Shown in pieces: positions 1-11,529 of a stretch of 64,000 nt of DNA. Origin of the DNA: Nocardioides conyzicola (lineage in GTDB: Bacteria; Actinomycetota; Actinomycetes; Propionibacteriales; Nocardioidaceae); the NCBI RefSeq assembly GCF_039543825.1, contig NZ_BAABKM010000002.1, positions 2,884,133-2,948,132 of the forward strand. Direction: 5' to 3'. Each line of letters starts with the position of its first letter. The first letter of the stretch is position 1. The position numbers and the translations under genes are program-made. The notes beneath the pieces are model-generated. The model was not told the origin of the DNA, did not search any database, and worked only from the letters and a program-made list of their open reading frames with translations.

Positions 1-415
1 CGGCGACGACCGAGTTGATCATCCCGACGAGGCCCATCCGCTGGCCGTCCTCGGGGGAGAAGATCGTGACGCCGCTCGCGCGCAGCCGCTCGATCTCGTC
101 GTGGACGATGACCCCGCCACCGCCGCCGACCACCTTGACGTGGCCGGCGCCCTGGGCGCGGAGCGACTCGACGAGGTACTCGAAGTACTCGATGTGGCCG
201 CCCTGGTAGGACGACACCGCCACGCCCTGCGCGTCCTCCTCGAGCGCCGCGCTCACGACCTCCTGGACGGAGCGGTTGTGCCCGAGATGGATCACCTCGC
301 ACCCCTGGCTCTGGAAGATCCGCCGCATGATGTTGATCGAGGCGTCGTGCCCGTCGAACAGGCTGGACGCCGTGACCAGGCGGATCGGGTGCGTGGGGAC
401 GTGGAGATCGGGCAT
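1..415 (-). CDS. icmF: IcmF-type fused isobutyryl-CoA mutase, N-terminal part
   Basis: Partial gene, cut by the window edge; about 138 N-terminal residues are present. The protein begins [16 protein letters not shown] and shows the B12-binding signature DGHDA followed by [11 protein letters not shown], then SSYQGGH and a glycine-rich [10 protein letters not shown] strand. This is the N-terminal cobalamin domain of the mutase fusions in which B12 domain, MeaI-type GTPase chaperone and mutase large subunit lie in one chain. In family members the enzyme isomerises isobutyryl-CoA and n-butyryl-CoA (some act on isovaleryl/pivalyl-CoA) in acyl-CoA catabolism. The GTPase and mutase parts are outside the window, so the fusion is inferred from similarity of this domain. 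The ATG at 415 is the start used; a tandem palindromic operator lies 34-75 bp upstream. Confidence 0.85.
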   Translation of the reverse strand, partial: MPDLHVPTHPIRLVTASSLFDGHDASINIMRRIFQSQGCEVIHLGHNRSVQEVVSAALEEDAQGVAVSSYQGGHIEYFEYLVESLRAQGAGHVKVVGGGGGVIVHDEIERLRASGVTIFSPEDGQRMGLVGMINSVVA

Positions 416-448
416 GGGCGGGGTCTCCCGGTGGTCGACGAGCGCGAT

Positions 449-490
449 TAGTAGGACGTCCTACTACTTGGATACTAGGACGTCCTACTA
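449..490. promoter_or_regulatory. Tandem palindromic operators upstream of icmF
   Basis: Two near-identical 18-bp palindromes, TAGTAGGACGTCCTACTA at 449-466 (perfect) and TACTAGGACGTCCTACTA at 473-490 (one mismatched pair), have centres 24 bp apart. They are AT-rich islands in a GC-rich background and lie between the divergent icmF and secreted-protein genes. The layout suits a TetR-type dimeric repressor of the acyl-CoA mutase gene; the regulator itself is not in the window. Seen directly: the palindromes. Inferred: their role. Confidence 0.75.
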
Positions 491-622
491 AATCCGTCAC
501 GTCGGCGGCCCAGGGCGCGGTGTCGACGGACGTGGTCCGTCCCCCAAGCCGGCTCCCAGTCCGCCCCAAGTGCCGGGCCGCAAGGTGCTCCCGAACCGAA
601 CATCGATCCCGGGAGCATCCTC

Positions 623-2599
623 GTGAACACCACCCTCCGACGCCGGTCGACCACCACCGTGGTCGCCACCGTCGCCCTCGCCGTCGCCCTCGGCACGGCT
701 CCGAACCCCGCCGCAGCCCTCGTGCCGGACGTGCCGGTCACGATCATCGCGTCGCCGAGCACGCCTGCCGTCACCGACCTGGTCACCACCGCGGACGGGA
801 CGCAGTACGCCGGCATGTACAGCTCCAACGGCACGTACGGCATCTCCCGGGTCGCCCGGCACGCGCCGGACGGCGACTGGGAGCCGCCGGTCGAGCTGTC
901 CCACCCGACCGTCCATGCGTCGGGCGCGGCCCTCGCCGTACGTCCCGACGGCGGTGTCGCCGCCGTGTGGGCGGAGTTCCCGGTCGGCAACCCGTCGGTC
1001 TGGTACGCCGACCGCGCCGCGGACGGCGCCTGGTCGACACCGGTCCGGCTGACCGCCGACGGACGTGACCCGAGGGTGGCCGTCGCCACCGACGGCACCG
1101 CCCTCGTCGTCTGGCGCACCGGTTCGACCTACCGGATCGCCAGCGCCGTGCGCCCGCCCGAGGGGGAGTGGTCGGCCCCGACGACCGTCTCGGCGGCCGA
1201 CGGCTCGGCCGCCAGCGATCCCGAGGTGGCCTTCGACGGCGCCGGCAACGCGGTGGCGGTCTGGCAGAAGATCGCCGGCACCGGTCCCGGGATCTACAAG
1301 GTCCAGTCCGCTCGGCTCCCCAGTGGTGGCGCGTGGAGCGACCCGTTCGACGTCTCCGTGCCCCAGGCGGAGACCGCCAGCGAGAGCACGGTCGTGGTCG
1401 ATCAAGCCGGGCTCGCGACGGCCGCGTGGGTGCAGTACTCCGCGGTCGACGAGCAACACCACATCGGACGGATCCAGTCCGCCGTGCTCGCGCCCGACGC
1501 CCAGACCTGGACCGCAGCGGTCGACCTCTCCGACGCGGACGCCGACGCCCGCACCGTCTCGGTGGACGTCGCTGCCGACGGCGTGGTCACGGCGGCCTGG
1601 CCGGAGGTGGCCGACGGTTCCACGACGATCCGGTCGGCTCGCCGTACGACGGGCGCCTGGTCGCCCACGGCCAGCATCGGCGCCGCCGAGCAGGCGATCA
1701 CCGGTCGCAGTGAGGGGATCGCCCTCGACGTCGAGCCCGGCGGCCGGGCCGTCGCGAGCTGGATCCGAAGCACCGCGGACGGCCCGTGGGTCGTCCAGGT
1801 CGCCACGGCCGGCGCCGACGGCGCCTGGGCGACAGCCCGGCCGGCCACCACGGGAGGGATCGCAAGCCGTCCCTACGTCGCGGTCGACGGCGACGGGGAC
1901 GTCGACGCGGTGTGGACCCACCTCGAGTCCGGCTACCGCGTGGCGGCCGCGTTCCTGGACCGGACGGCGCCCGTCATCGGCCAGGTGACGATCCCCGAGG
2001 CCGCAGGCACGGACGCCGAGGTCGCCTTCGCCGTCGAGGCGAGCGACCGGTGGACCGACATCGCCGGCGTCAGCTGGGACTTCGGAGACGGCGCGACCGG
2101 CACCGGCACCGAGACCAGCCACGCCTACGCGGCCGGCGGCAGCTACCCGGTGAGCGTCACGGTGACCGACGGGTCGGGCAACACCGCGTCGCGCTCCGGC
2201 ACCGTCGTCGTCATCGACCCGACGCCCACGCCGACCCCGACGCCCACGCCGACCCCGGGGGCGACCGCGCCGAGCATCGAGTCGGCCACGCTCACCAGCA
2301 CCCGGATCCGCGCCCTCGGCGCTCGGGTGAAGGCGCCGCGTCGCACCCGCCTCGAGCTCGAGCTCAGCGGACCGGCGACGGTCACGGTCACGGTCGCCGG
2401 CAAGCGCCGCGGGCTGCCGACCGCCACCGTCACCCGCTCGCTGCGGGCGGGCAGCTCGAGCATCGCCATCAGTGCCCGGATCGGGAAGCGCACCCTCCGC
2501 CCCGGTCGGTACCTCGTGACCGTCGTCGCTGCCAACGCGACCGGTGCGAGCAAGCCTGCGCGTGTCGTGCTGAAGGTGGTCAGGTCACCGCGTCGATGA
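623..2599 (+). CDS. Secreted repeat protein with PKD domain
   Basis: A 658-residue exported protein. It has a basic N-terminus, a hydrophobic signal segment (about residues 13-35) ending near AAALVPD, and then some 400 residues of short repeats in which alternating W and DG/AVW motifs recur roughly every 50 residues, resembling a beta-propeller. A PKD domain (WDFGDGATGTG near residue 485) follows, then a PT-rich linker (about 532-546) and a basic C-terminal beta domain of about 100 residues. The start is a GTG with GGGAG eight bases upstream. Such proteins are usually extracellular or wall-associated; no enzymatic motif was recognised. Its 3' end overlaps the opposing oxidoreductase gene by 20 bp. 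Confidence 0.75.
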   Translation: MNTTLRRRSTTTVVATVALAVALGTAPNPAAALVPDVPVTIIASPSTPAVTDLVTTADGTQYAGMYSSNGTYGISRVARHAPDGDWEPPVELSHPTVHASGAALAVRPDGGVAAVWAEFPVGNPSVWYADRAADGAWSTPVRLTADGRDPRVAVATDGTALVVWRTGSTYRIASAVRPPEGEWSAPTTVSAADGSAASDPEVAFDGAGNAVAVWQKIAGTGPGIYKVQSARLPSGGAWSDPFDVSVPQAETASESTVVVDQAGLATAAWVQYSAVDEQHHIGRIQSAVLAPDAQTWTAAVDLSDADADARTVSVDVAADGVVTAAWPEVADGSTTIRSARRTTGAWSPTASIGAAEQAITGRSEGIALDVEPGGRAVASWIRSTADGPWVVQVATAGADGAWATARPATTGGIASRPYVAVDGDGDVDAVWTHLESGYRVAAAFLDRTAPVIGQVTIPEAAGTDAEVAFAVEASDRWTDIAGVSWDFGDGATGTGTETSHAYAAGGSYPVSVTVTDGSGNTASRSGTVVVIDPTPTPTPTPTPTPGATAPSIESATLTSTRIRALGARVKAPRRTRLELELSGPATVTVTVAGKRRGLPTATVTRSLRAGSSSIAISARIGKRTLRPGRYLVTVVAANATGASKPARVVLKVVRSPRR

Positions 2600-3317
2600 G
2601 CGGGCGGGGGTCGGGGTCGTGCTCGGTTGCTTGCAGGATGACCGTGTCGGCCCCGGCGTCCGCGAGCTCGGCCACCCGGTCCGACACGACGGCGGGGTCG
2701 CTGATCTCGGTGTAGACCGCGACCTGCCGGTCCGGACCGACCAGCTCCCGCGCGCGGCGTACGACGGCGGGGTCGACGACCGAGTCGAGCAGGACGCCGT
2801 CGGAGACCTCGCCGGCCAGCGCCACCGATCTCGGCCCGCGGGCGCCGATGAGCAGCGTCGGCGGGGTCGCGGGAGGCCAGTCGAGCGCGACCCGGTCGAG
2901 GTGGACGTAGCGGCCGGAGACGTCGACCGTCTCACCGGCGAGGAGCGCGCGTACGGCGACGGTGTGCTCGCGCAGCAGCGTCATCGGGGACTCCACTGCG
3001 GCGCCGACCTGCGCCATCCAGTCCTGGACGCCGTGCCCGAGCACCATCGTCAGCCGGTCCGGGAAGACGCGCGCCAGGGTCGCGATCTCCATCGCGGCCA
3101 GCGCCGGGTTGCGCAGCGGCACCGGCAGCAGGCCGACGCCGACCCGCAGCCGGGTGGACCAGGCGAGGGCCAGTGCCGCGGCGGTCAGGCCGCCCTCGAG
3201 GAAGCAGTCCTCCCACAGCCAGAGCTCGGCGAGGCCGGCCTGCTCGGCGTACTCCACCACCGAGCGGAGCTCCTCGGGCGGTGACTGCGGTCGGAAGACG
3301 ACGCCGACCGCGGTCAC
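2580..3317 (-). CDS. LLM-class (F420-dependent type) oxidoreductase
   Basis: A 245-residue luciferase-like monooxygenase fold protein. It begins MTAVGVVFRPQSPPEEL and shows typical family segments: LWLWEDCF, LRVGVGLLPVPLRNP, a GHGVQDWM loop and LLIGARGPRSVALAGE in the C-terminal half. Many actinobacterial members use coenzyme F420, but the cofactor cannot be read with certainty here. At 245 residues it is shorter than the usual 300-350. The GTG start overlaps the stop of the upstream desaturase gene (GTGA, 3314-3317), so the two are translationally coupled. Substrate unknown; the desaturase partner suggests lipid metabolism. Confidence 0.75.
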   Translation of the reverse strand: MTAVGVVFRPQSPPEELRSVVEYAEQAGLAELWLWEDCFLEGGLTAAALALAWSTRLRVGVGLLPVPLRNPALAAMEIATLARVFPDRLTMVLGHGVQDWMAQVGAAVESPMTLLREHTVAVRALLAGETVDVSGRYVHLDRVALDWPPATPPTLLIGARGPRSVALAGEVSDGVLLDSVVDPAVVRRARELVGPDRQVAVYTEISDPAVVSDRVAELADAGADTVILQATEHDPDPRPLIDAVT

Positions 3318-4267
3318 GACGCGACGATGTCCGGGACGACCCCGTCGTCGCGGGCGGCCGTGCGGGCGCGGTTCTCGGCCCGCCGGTCGACGAACTTCGT
3401 CGCCTGGGCGTCGAGCGCCTCGAGGAAGGCGGCGAGCTCGGTCCGCGCCTGCTCGCCCTCCGGGCCGAGATCGGTGCGGTCGAAGACGTTCCAGTGCCGC
3501 AGCACCGGCATGATCACGTCGTCGTGGTGGAGCCGCAGGTCGTAGATGCCGGCCTTCGCGATCATCATCGAGCTGCGCCGGAAGCCCGCCATCGTGGCGC
3601 CCGGCATCTCGAAGCCGATGACCTCCTTGGCGATCGCCTGCATCGTCGCGTCCGGCGCGATCTCCAGCGCCGCGGCGACGATGTTGCGGTAGAAGACCAT
3701 GTGCAGGTTCTCGTCCTTGGAGATCCGGGCGAGCATCCGGTCGGCGATCGGGTCGCCGGTCACCTTGCCGGTGTTGCGGTGCGAGACCCGGGTGGCGAGC
3801 TCCTGGAACGACACATAGGTGACCGCCTCCAGCGCGGTCTTGTCGCCGGAGTCGTAGCCGGAGGTCATGTAGTCCATCCGGGCCCGCTCGAGCTCGACCG
3901 GGTCGACGCCGCGGGTGACGACGAGGTAGTCGCGCATGGCGATGCCGTGGCGGTTCTCCTCCGCGGTCCAGCGTCCGACCCACGTGCCCCACGCGCCGTC
4001 GCGGCCGAAGCGCGTGGCGATCTCGCGGTGGTACGACGGCAGGTTGTCCTCGGTCAGCAGGTTGGTGAACATCGCGGCCTTCGCCGTCTCCGAGAGCTGC
4101 GACTGCTCGGGCGCCCAGTCCTCGCCGCCGAGGAACGCGAAGTCGCGGCCCTGGCTCCACGGGACGTAGTCGTGGGGATGCCACTCCTGGGCGATCGCCA
4201 GGTGGCGGTCGAGGTTCTCGGCCACGACGGGCTCGAGCTCCTCGAGCAGGTGCTCCGGTGTGTTCAC
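3314..4267 (-). CDS. Acyl-ACP desaturase (soluble, di-iron)
   Basis: A 317-residue member of the fatty acid desaturase type 2 family, which introduces double bonds into acyl-ACP with a di-iron centre. The ferritin-like helices carry the expected iron ligands: EExxH in TAEENRHGIAMRDY and DExxH in KDENLHMVFYRN, about 110 residues apart. The length fits mycobacterial DesA1/DesA2-like proteins. The GTG start has a GAGGGAG ribosome binding site. It is the first gene of a two-gene unit with the coupled luciferase-like oxidoreductase. In actinobacteria the family supplies unsaturated membrane or envelope lipids. The exact regiochemistry cannot be inferred. Confidence 0.85.
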   Translation of the reverse strand: MNTPEHLLEELEPVVAENLDRHLAIAQEWHPHDYVPWSQGRDFAFLGGEDWAPEQSQLSETAKAAMFTNLLTEDNLPSYHREIATRFGRDGAWGTWVGRWTAEENRHGIAMRDYLVVTRGVDPVELERARMDYMTSGYDSGDKTALEAVTYVSFQELATRVSHRNTGKVTGDPIADRMLARISKDENLHMVFYRNIVAAALEIAPDATMQAIAKEVIGFEMPGATMAGFRRSSMMIAKAGIYDLRLHHDDVIMPVLRHWNVFDRTDLGPEGEQARTELAAFLEALDAQATKFVDRRAENRARTAARDDGVVPDIVAS

Positions 4268-4315
4268 GTGGTCTCCCTCGGATGCTCGGCCCCGTCCTCG
4301 GAGACTAGCGCCCGG

Positions 4316-6841
<2,526 letters not shown>

Positions 6842-6912
6842 CCGCGGCTCCCTTCCCCTGCGCGCAGCGTATCCGGGCCGCCGGGTATCGGTGGGTACCT
6901 ACGACCGGTACC

Positions 6913-6918
6913 TAGAAT
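6913..6918 (+). promoter_or_regulatory. -10 box of leaderless esterase gene
   Basis: TAGAAT followed by seven bases and the ATG at 6926. This spacing would place transcription initiation at or next to the start codon. No convincing -35 hexamer was found. Confidence 0.5.
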
Positions 6919-6925
6919 CGGTGCC

Positions 6926-7900
6926 ATGAGCAGCAAGCTGCGTCCCGGCGTCCGGGCACTCGACACGTTCCTGAAGGCGAACCCGGCGATGTCGGTGGCC
7001 CGGATGACCAACGAGCAGCTGCAGCGGGCCCAGACGGCCGTGATCCCGGACGGCGGGGTCACCTCGCTCTTCCTCGGGAAGCTGCAGAAGGGCGTCGACG
7101 TACGCTCGACCACCTTCGCGGCGCGGCACGGCGACCTCCCGCTGCGGATCTACACCCCGCAGGCCTGGTCGCGCACCGCGCGCCCGGTGGTGCTCAACTT
7201 CCACGGGGGCGGCTTCGTGCTCGGCAGCGCCCGCCAGTGTGACTGGAGCTGCAGCATCGTGGCCAAGGAGCTGGACGCGATCGTGGTGTCCGTCGACTAC
7301 CGCCTGGCGCCGACGCACCGCTACCCGGCCGGTCTGCTCGACTGCGTCGACGCCCTGCAGTGGGTGGCCGAGCACGCACCCGACCTCGGCGGCGACCCCG
7401 GCCGGATCGGCGTGATGGGCGACAGCGCCGGCGGCAACCTGGCCGCCGTCGTCGCGATCATCGCCCGCGACGACTCCGGACCAGCGGTGGCGCACCAGGC
7501 GCTGATCTACCCGGTCACCGACATGACCGAGGCGCTGGCCGAGGACGCGTCGTACCTCGACAACACCGACCGCGGGATCGTGCTGTCCAACGAGGACATG
7601 GAGGTCTTCCAGGACTTCTACGTCACCGAGGCGGACGACCTCACCGACTACCGGCTCTCCCCGATCCTGGCGCCGGACCTCTCCGGGCTGCCGCCGGCGG
7701 TCATCGTGGTCGCCGGCCTCGACCCGCTGCACGACAGCGGCGTGCGCTACGCGCAGGCGCTGGCCGACGCCGGCAACGAGGTGACCGTGGAGGACTTCCA
7801 CGTGATGCCGCACGGGTTCGTCAGCTTCCCCTACTTCAGCGTCAGCGCCCGACCCGCGATGGACGCGATCGTGGCCTCACAGCGGGCTGCCCTCTACTAG
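6926..7900 (+). CDS. Alpha/beta hydrolase, HSL/GDSAGG esterase family
   Basis: A 324-residue esterase/lipase of the hormone-sensitive-lipase-like family. It has the oxyanion-hole motif HGGGF, the nucleophile elbow [10 protein letters not shown], and a catalytic Asp (GLDPLHDSG) and His (PHGFVSF) near the C-terminus. It probably hydrolyses short acyl esters in the cytoplasm; no signal peptide is seen. The ATG lies seven bases after TAGAAT (6913-6918) and has no Shine-Dalgarno, so the transcript is probably leaderless. It sits between two paralogous hybrid kinases and its 3' end overlaps the second by 24 bp. Confidence 0.85.
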   Translation: MSSKLRPGVRALDTFLKANPAMSVARMTNEQLQRAQTAVIPDGGVTSLFLGKLQKGVDVRSTTFAARHGDLPLRIYTPQAWSRTARPVVLNFHGGGFVLGSARQCDWSCSIVAKELDAIVVSVDYRLAPTHRYPAGLLDCVDALQWVAEHAPDLGGDPGRIGVMGDSAGGNLAAVVAIIARDDSGPAVAHQALIYPVTDMTEALAEDASYLDNTDRGIVLSNEDMEVFQDFYVTEADDLTDYRLSPILAPDLSGLPPAVIVVAGLDPLHDSGVRYAQALADAGNEVTVEDFHVMPHGFVSFPYFSVSARPAMDAIVASQRAALY

Positions 7901-10063
7901 GACGGCCGCCCACCGCTCGAGCGCGGCTGCCACCGCCGCCCTCGAGATCGGCTTCGACACGTAGTCGTCCATCCCGGCGGCCAGGCATCGCTCCCGGTCG
8001 CCGTCGACCGCGCTCGCCGTCATCGCGACGACCGGGGTGCGCCTGCCGCCGGTCTCCCGGGACCGGATCTCGCGCGTCGCGGCGAGCCCGTCGAGGACCG
8101 GCATCTGCACGTCCATGAACACCACGTCGTAGTCCCGGACCGCCATGGCTGCCAGGGCGGCGGCGCCGTCGTCGGCCAGGTCGACCTCGTAGCCGCACGC
8201 GCGGACGATGCCCTCGGCGACGATCTGGTTGATCTCCCCGTCCTCGACGACCAGGACGCGACCGCGGAGGGGGACCGGCTCAGCAGCCGGAGGGGGTACG
8301 ACGGGCGCGACTGCCGGGGTCGGGACGGCGGGTGCGTCGGCGCCGACGCCGAACGGCACCGCGAACCAGAAGCTGCTGCCGCGGCCGAGCTCGCTGTCCA
8401 CGTCGAGGGTCCCGCCCATGGCGCCCACGAGCTGGCGGCAGATCGCGAGGCCCAGCCCGGTGCCGCCGTACCGGCGCGTGGTGGAGGAGTCCGCCTGCGA
8501 GAACGGCTCGAAGAGTCGCGCCCGGTCCTCGGCGTCGATGCCGATGCCCGTGTCGGTGACCTCGAACCGGACCGTCATGGTGTCCGCGTCGCCCGCGGGG
8601 ACACCGGTGCCGTCCCAGAGGGTCGTGCGCGCCGTCGGCCGCGCACTGATGGTGACCTGGCCGCTCTCGGTGAACTTGACCGCGTTGCTGGCGAGGTTGA
8701 GCAGCACCTGCCGCAGCCGCGCCGGGTCGCCGCGGAGCCGGTGCGGCAGCGCCGGCGAGCAGGTCACGACCAGCCCCAGGTCCTGCGCGCCCGCCGACTC
8801 GGCCACCAGCATGGCGACCTCGTCGACCAGCCGGACCGGGTCGAAGTCGATGGTCTCCAGCTCGAGGTGGCCGGCCTCGACCTTCGAGAAGTCGAGGATG
8901 TCGTTGATGACCGTGAGCAACGCGTCCCCCGCCGTCCTGACGCCCTCGGCGTAGGTGCGCTGCCGCGGGTCGAGGTCGGAGGCCAGGAGCAGACCGGTCA
9001 GGCCGATCACGCCGTTCATCGGCGTGCGGATCTCGTGGCTCATCGTCGCCAGGAACTCCGACTTCGCGCGGGAGGCGTCGAGCGCGGCGTCGCGGGCGGC
9101 GGCGAGCTCGGAGCGCGCCTCGCTCTCGGACCGCAGCAGGCGCGCGGTGCGCACGAAGGTGAGGGCGACCAGCGCCAGCGTGCCGAGGAGCATCGTCGAC
9201 GGGTTGATGTGCAGGCCGACGCCTGCCCCGAACGACCACAGGGCGGTCGGGACCAGCAGCGGCACGATCGCGATGAGCAGCTTGCCGAGGGTCCGTCGGT
9301 GCTCCGGGTCGAGCGGCGCCGCCGCGACGGGCGGCACCGGCGGGCGCAGGGTGGCCGTGGCGAGGACCATCCCGCTGAGCATCCAGCCCGCCTCGACGAG
9401 CGCCGAGTAGGTGCCCTCGATGGCGAGCAGGTAGTAGCCGAGGTCGGCGGCCAGCCAGCACCAGATGCCGACCGCGAGGGGCACGCCGACGGCATGCCGG
9501 GTCCGGGCGTGCACGAGGGCCCGCACCGCGAGCCCGATCAGCAGCGCGTCGAGGACCGGGTAGGCCACCCACGCGAGCCGGGCGAACTCCCGGTCGGTGT
9601 CGCCGGCGGCGAGCTGGTCGACCGTGCAGGTCCAGACCACCAGCACGCTGACCACGGTCACCGTGACCACGTCGAGCAGCGCGTCGGGTGCGTAGCGGCG
9701 GTCGCCGCGTCGGCCGACGGTCATCGCGACCAGCGTGCCGACCAGGCACAGGTAGCCGAGCAGGTACGGCGCGTCCGCGACCGCTCGGTCGCCGTCGTCG
9801 CCCGTCATCCAGGAGTGGACGACGAGGGCGGCGTCGCCGATCACGGCCAGGGTGAGGCTCGCGGAGAGCAGCGCGGGCACCAGCCGGCGACGAGGGGCGG
9901 CGCTCAGGGTGCCGGCCCACGCCAGGATGACCGGGATGACGTTGCCGAGGAGGTACGTCGCGTCGGCGGCCGTCCCGGAGGGCCCGGCCAGGTGGGTCGC
10001 GGTGACGAGGAGCTCGACCGCCCACAGGCAGCGCACGATCACGACGCGGTGGAGTCTTCCCAC
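7877..10063 (-). CDS. Membrane hybrid histidine kinase with one receiver domain
   Basis: A 728-residue paralogue of the kinase at 4316-6841. It shares the multi-helix membrane sensor (both have a YLLG motif after the first helix), the HisKA motif [13 protein letters not shown] (His near residue 339) and the HATPase boxes DTGIGI and GGTGLGLAI. It ends in a single receiver domain (Asp in DVQMPVLDG, about residue 649), so the first receiver of its paralogue is missing. I chose the GTG at 10063 because it aligns with the paralogue's start and follows a G-rich ribosome binding site; an upstream ATG at 10096 is an alternative. The 3' end overlaps the opposing esterase gene by 24 bp. Confidence 0.85.
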   Translation of the reverse strand: MGRLHRVVIVRCLWAVELLVTATHLAGPSGTAADATYLLGNVIPVILAWAGTLSAAPRRRLVPALLSASLTLAVIGDAALVVHSWMTGDDGDRAVADAPYLLGYLCLVGTLVAMTVGRRGDRRYAPDALLDVVTVTVVSVLVVWTCTVDQLAAGDTDREFARLAWVAYPVLDALLIGLAVRALVHARTRHAVGVPLAVGIWCWLAADLGYYLLAIEGTYSALVEAGWMLSGMVLATATLRPPVPPVAAAPLDPEHRRTLGKLLIAIVPLLVPTALWSFGAGVGLHINPSTMLLGTLALVALTFVRTARLLRSESEARSELAAARDAALDASRAKSEFLATMSHEIRTPMNGVIGLTGLLLASDLDPRQRTYAEGVRTAGDALLTVINDILDFSKVEAGHLELETIDFDPVRLVDEVAMLVAESAGAQDLGLVVTCSPALPHRLRGDPARLRQVLLNLASNAVKFTESGQVTISARPTARTTLWDGTGVPAGDADTMTVRFEVTDTGIGIDAEDRARLFEPFSQADSSTTRRYGGTGLGLAICRQLVGAMGGTLDVDSELGRGSSFWFAVPFGVGADAPAVPTPAVAPVVPPPAAEPVPLRGRVLVVEDGEINQIVAEGIVRACGYEVDLADDGAAALAAMAVRDYDVVFMDVQMPVLDGLAATREIRSRETGGRRTPVVAMTASAVDGDRERCLAAGMDDYVSKPISRAAVAAALERWAAVLVEGSPL

Positions 10064-10147
10064 AGCGCACCCCCCCTCCCCGCGCACTTCCCCCATGACG
10101 AGGTGCCCTTCAGCGGCACCACCCAAACTCTTCGGCGCTGGCGCGCC

Positions 10148-11386
10148 TCACTGCTCAGCCGAGGACTGACGCATGTGGGCGGGGACGACGGCCAGGGCGG
10201 CGACGGCCAGCAGGGCGGCGCCGGCGAACACGTAGAAGCCCCACGGGTAGGCGATCCCGGCCGTGACGAGAGCACCGGTGATGGACGGGCCGACGATGGC
10301 GCCGACGCGGCCGATGCCGGCGGCGAGGCCGAGGGCGGTGCCCCGGATCTCGGGCGGGTAGAGGTGCCCGACGAACGCGTAGACCAGCACCTGGGCGCTG
10401 AAGACGAAGATGCCGGTGAGCAGCACCGCGGCGTACACGAGCAGCTCGTTGTGCATCTTGATGCTCAGCAGGGCGAGGAAGAGCGCCGCCAGGCCGAACC
10501 ACAGGAGCACCGTCGGCTTGTTGCCGCGGGCGTCGGAGATGGTGCCGGCGAGCAGCAGGCCGATCACCGCGCCGATGTTGAGCAGCAGCAGGAGCGTGGT
10601 GCCGGCCTTGATGGAGTAGCCGGCCTCGCCCATCATCTTCGGCAGCCAGGTGTTGAGGCCGTAGACGAGCAGGAGCCCCATGAACGACGCGACCCAGAGG
10701 CCGAGGCTGACCCGCAGGTAGCCGCCGCGCACGACGTCCGCGAAGGTGGCCGACGGCTTCTCGCGCGCCTCGAGGAAGGTCTCGGACTCGGGGAGCTTCG
10801 CCCACATCACGGGCAGTACGGCGAGGCCCGCGACGCCGCCGATCACGAACATCGCCTCCCAGCCCCACGCATCGATCACCCAGAGCGCCAGGAGCGCGGT
10901 GACGACGGCGCCGACGTGGTAGCCCGTCATCACCCGGGTGACCGCCTTGCCGTTGCTGCCGGACGGCGCGTACTCCGACATGAAGGTCAGCGCGATCGGC
11001 AGGCACGCGCCGAGGCCGAAGCCGGCGAGCAGCCGCAGCGTGATGAAGGTGTTGACGTCGGGCGCGAACGCGACCGCGATCGTGAAGACGGAGAACCACG
11101 CGATGCAGGCGATCAGGGTCCGACGGCGTCCGACCCGGTCCGTGACCGGACCGATCAGGGCGGCGCCGATGCCGACGCCGACCAGGCCGATGGTGGACGC
11201 CGTGGTGAGGGAGGCGTCGGTGAAGCCGAGGTCGCCCGACTTGCTGAGCGTCGGGATGACGGCGCCCATCACGACGAGGTCGAAGCCGTCGAGCGCGACG
11301 GCGAGCCAGCAGAGGGCGACGGGCCAGAGGCCTCCGGCCGACGGCGTACGTCGGGCCGTGGCGGCGGGCCTGGTGGAGGTGGACAT
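10148..11386 (-). CDS. MFS transporter, aromatic acid:H+ symporter type
   Basis: A 412-residue major facilitator with twelve predicted membrane helices. The first helix carries LDGFDLVVMGAVIPTL, the DGFD signature typical of the aromatic acid:H+ symporter family (PcaK/BenK-like), and the loop 2-3 motif is GPVTDRVGRRRTL. It likely imports an aromatic or related carboxylate; the substrate cannot be fixed. The ATG start has GGGAAAGG upstream. It diverges from an FAD dehydrogenase gene across a 143-bp region containing a 17-bp inverted repeat, so both may serve one pathway. Confidence 0.82.
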   Translation of the reverse strand: MSTSTRPAATARRTPSAGGLWPVALCWLAVALDGFDLVVMGAVIPTLSKSGDLGFTDASLTTASTIGLVGVGIGAALIGPVTDRVGRRRTLIACIAWFSVFTIAVAFAPDVNTFITLRLLAGFGLGACLPIALTFMSEYAPSGSNGKAVTRVMTGYHVGAVVTALLALWVIDAWGWEAMFVIGGVAGLAVLPVMWAKLPESETFLEAREKPSATFADVVRGGYLRVSLGLWVASFMGLLLVYGLNTWLPKMMGEAGYSIKAGTTLLLLLNIGAVIGLLLAGTISDARGNKPTVLLWFGLAALFLALLSIKMHNELLVYAAVLLTGIFVFSAQVLVYAFVGHLYPPEIRGTALGLAAGIGRVGAIVGPSITGALVTAGIAYPWGFYVFAGAALLAVAALAVVPAHMRQSSAEQ

Positions 11387-11452
11387 GGCGGAGCCTTTCC
11401 CGAGAGGTGTGTCCACACGGTGTCCCGAACGAGACGCCGCTCACACGCGACG

Positions 11453-11469
11453 CTTCCGCTGACCGGAAG
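11453..11469. promoter_or_regulatory. Inverted repeat between MFS and FAD dehydrogenase genes
   Basis: CTTCCG-CTGAC-CGGAAG forms a perfect 6-bp inverted repeat with a 5-base spacer in the divergent promoter region. It is a candidate operator; no regulator gene is adjacent. Confidence 0.4.
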
Positions 11470-11529
11470 TCGTGACCGATGGGTAACCTTCGTCACTTCT
11501 CGCGGTCGCGACATGCGAGGATCGCGCTC

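Noticed and set aside
2580..4184. One 534-residue protein covering desaturase and LLM region
   Set aside because: The N-terminal half is an out-of-frame shadow of the desaturase; the true LLM gene starts at a GTG at 3317.
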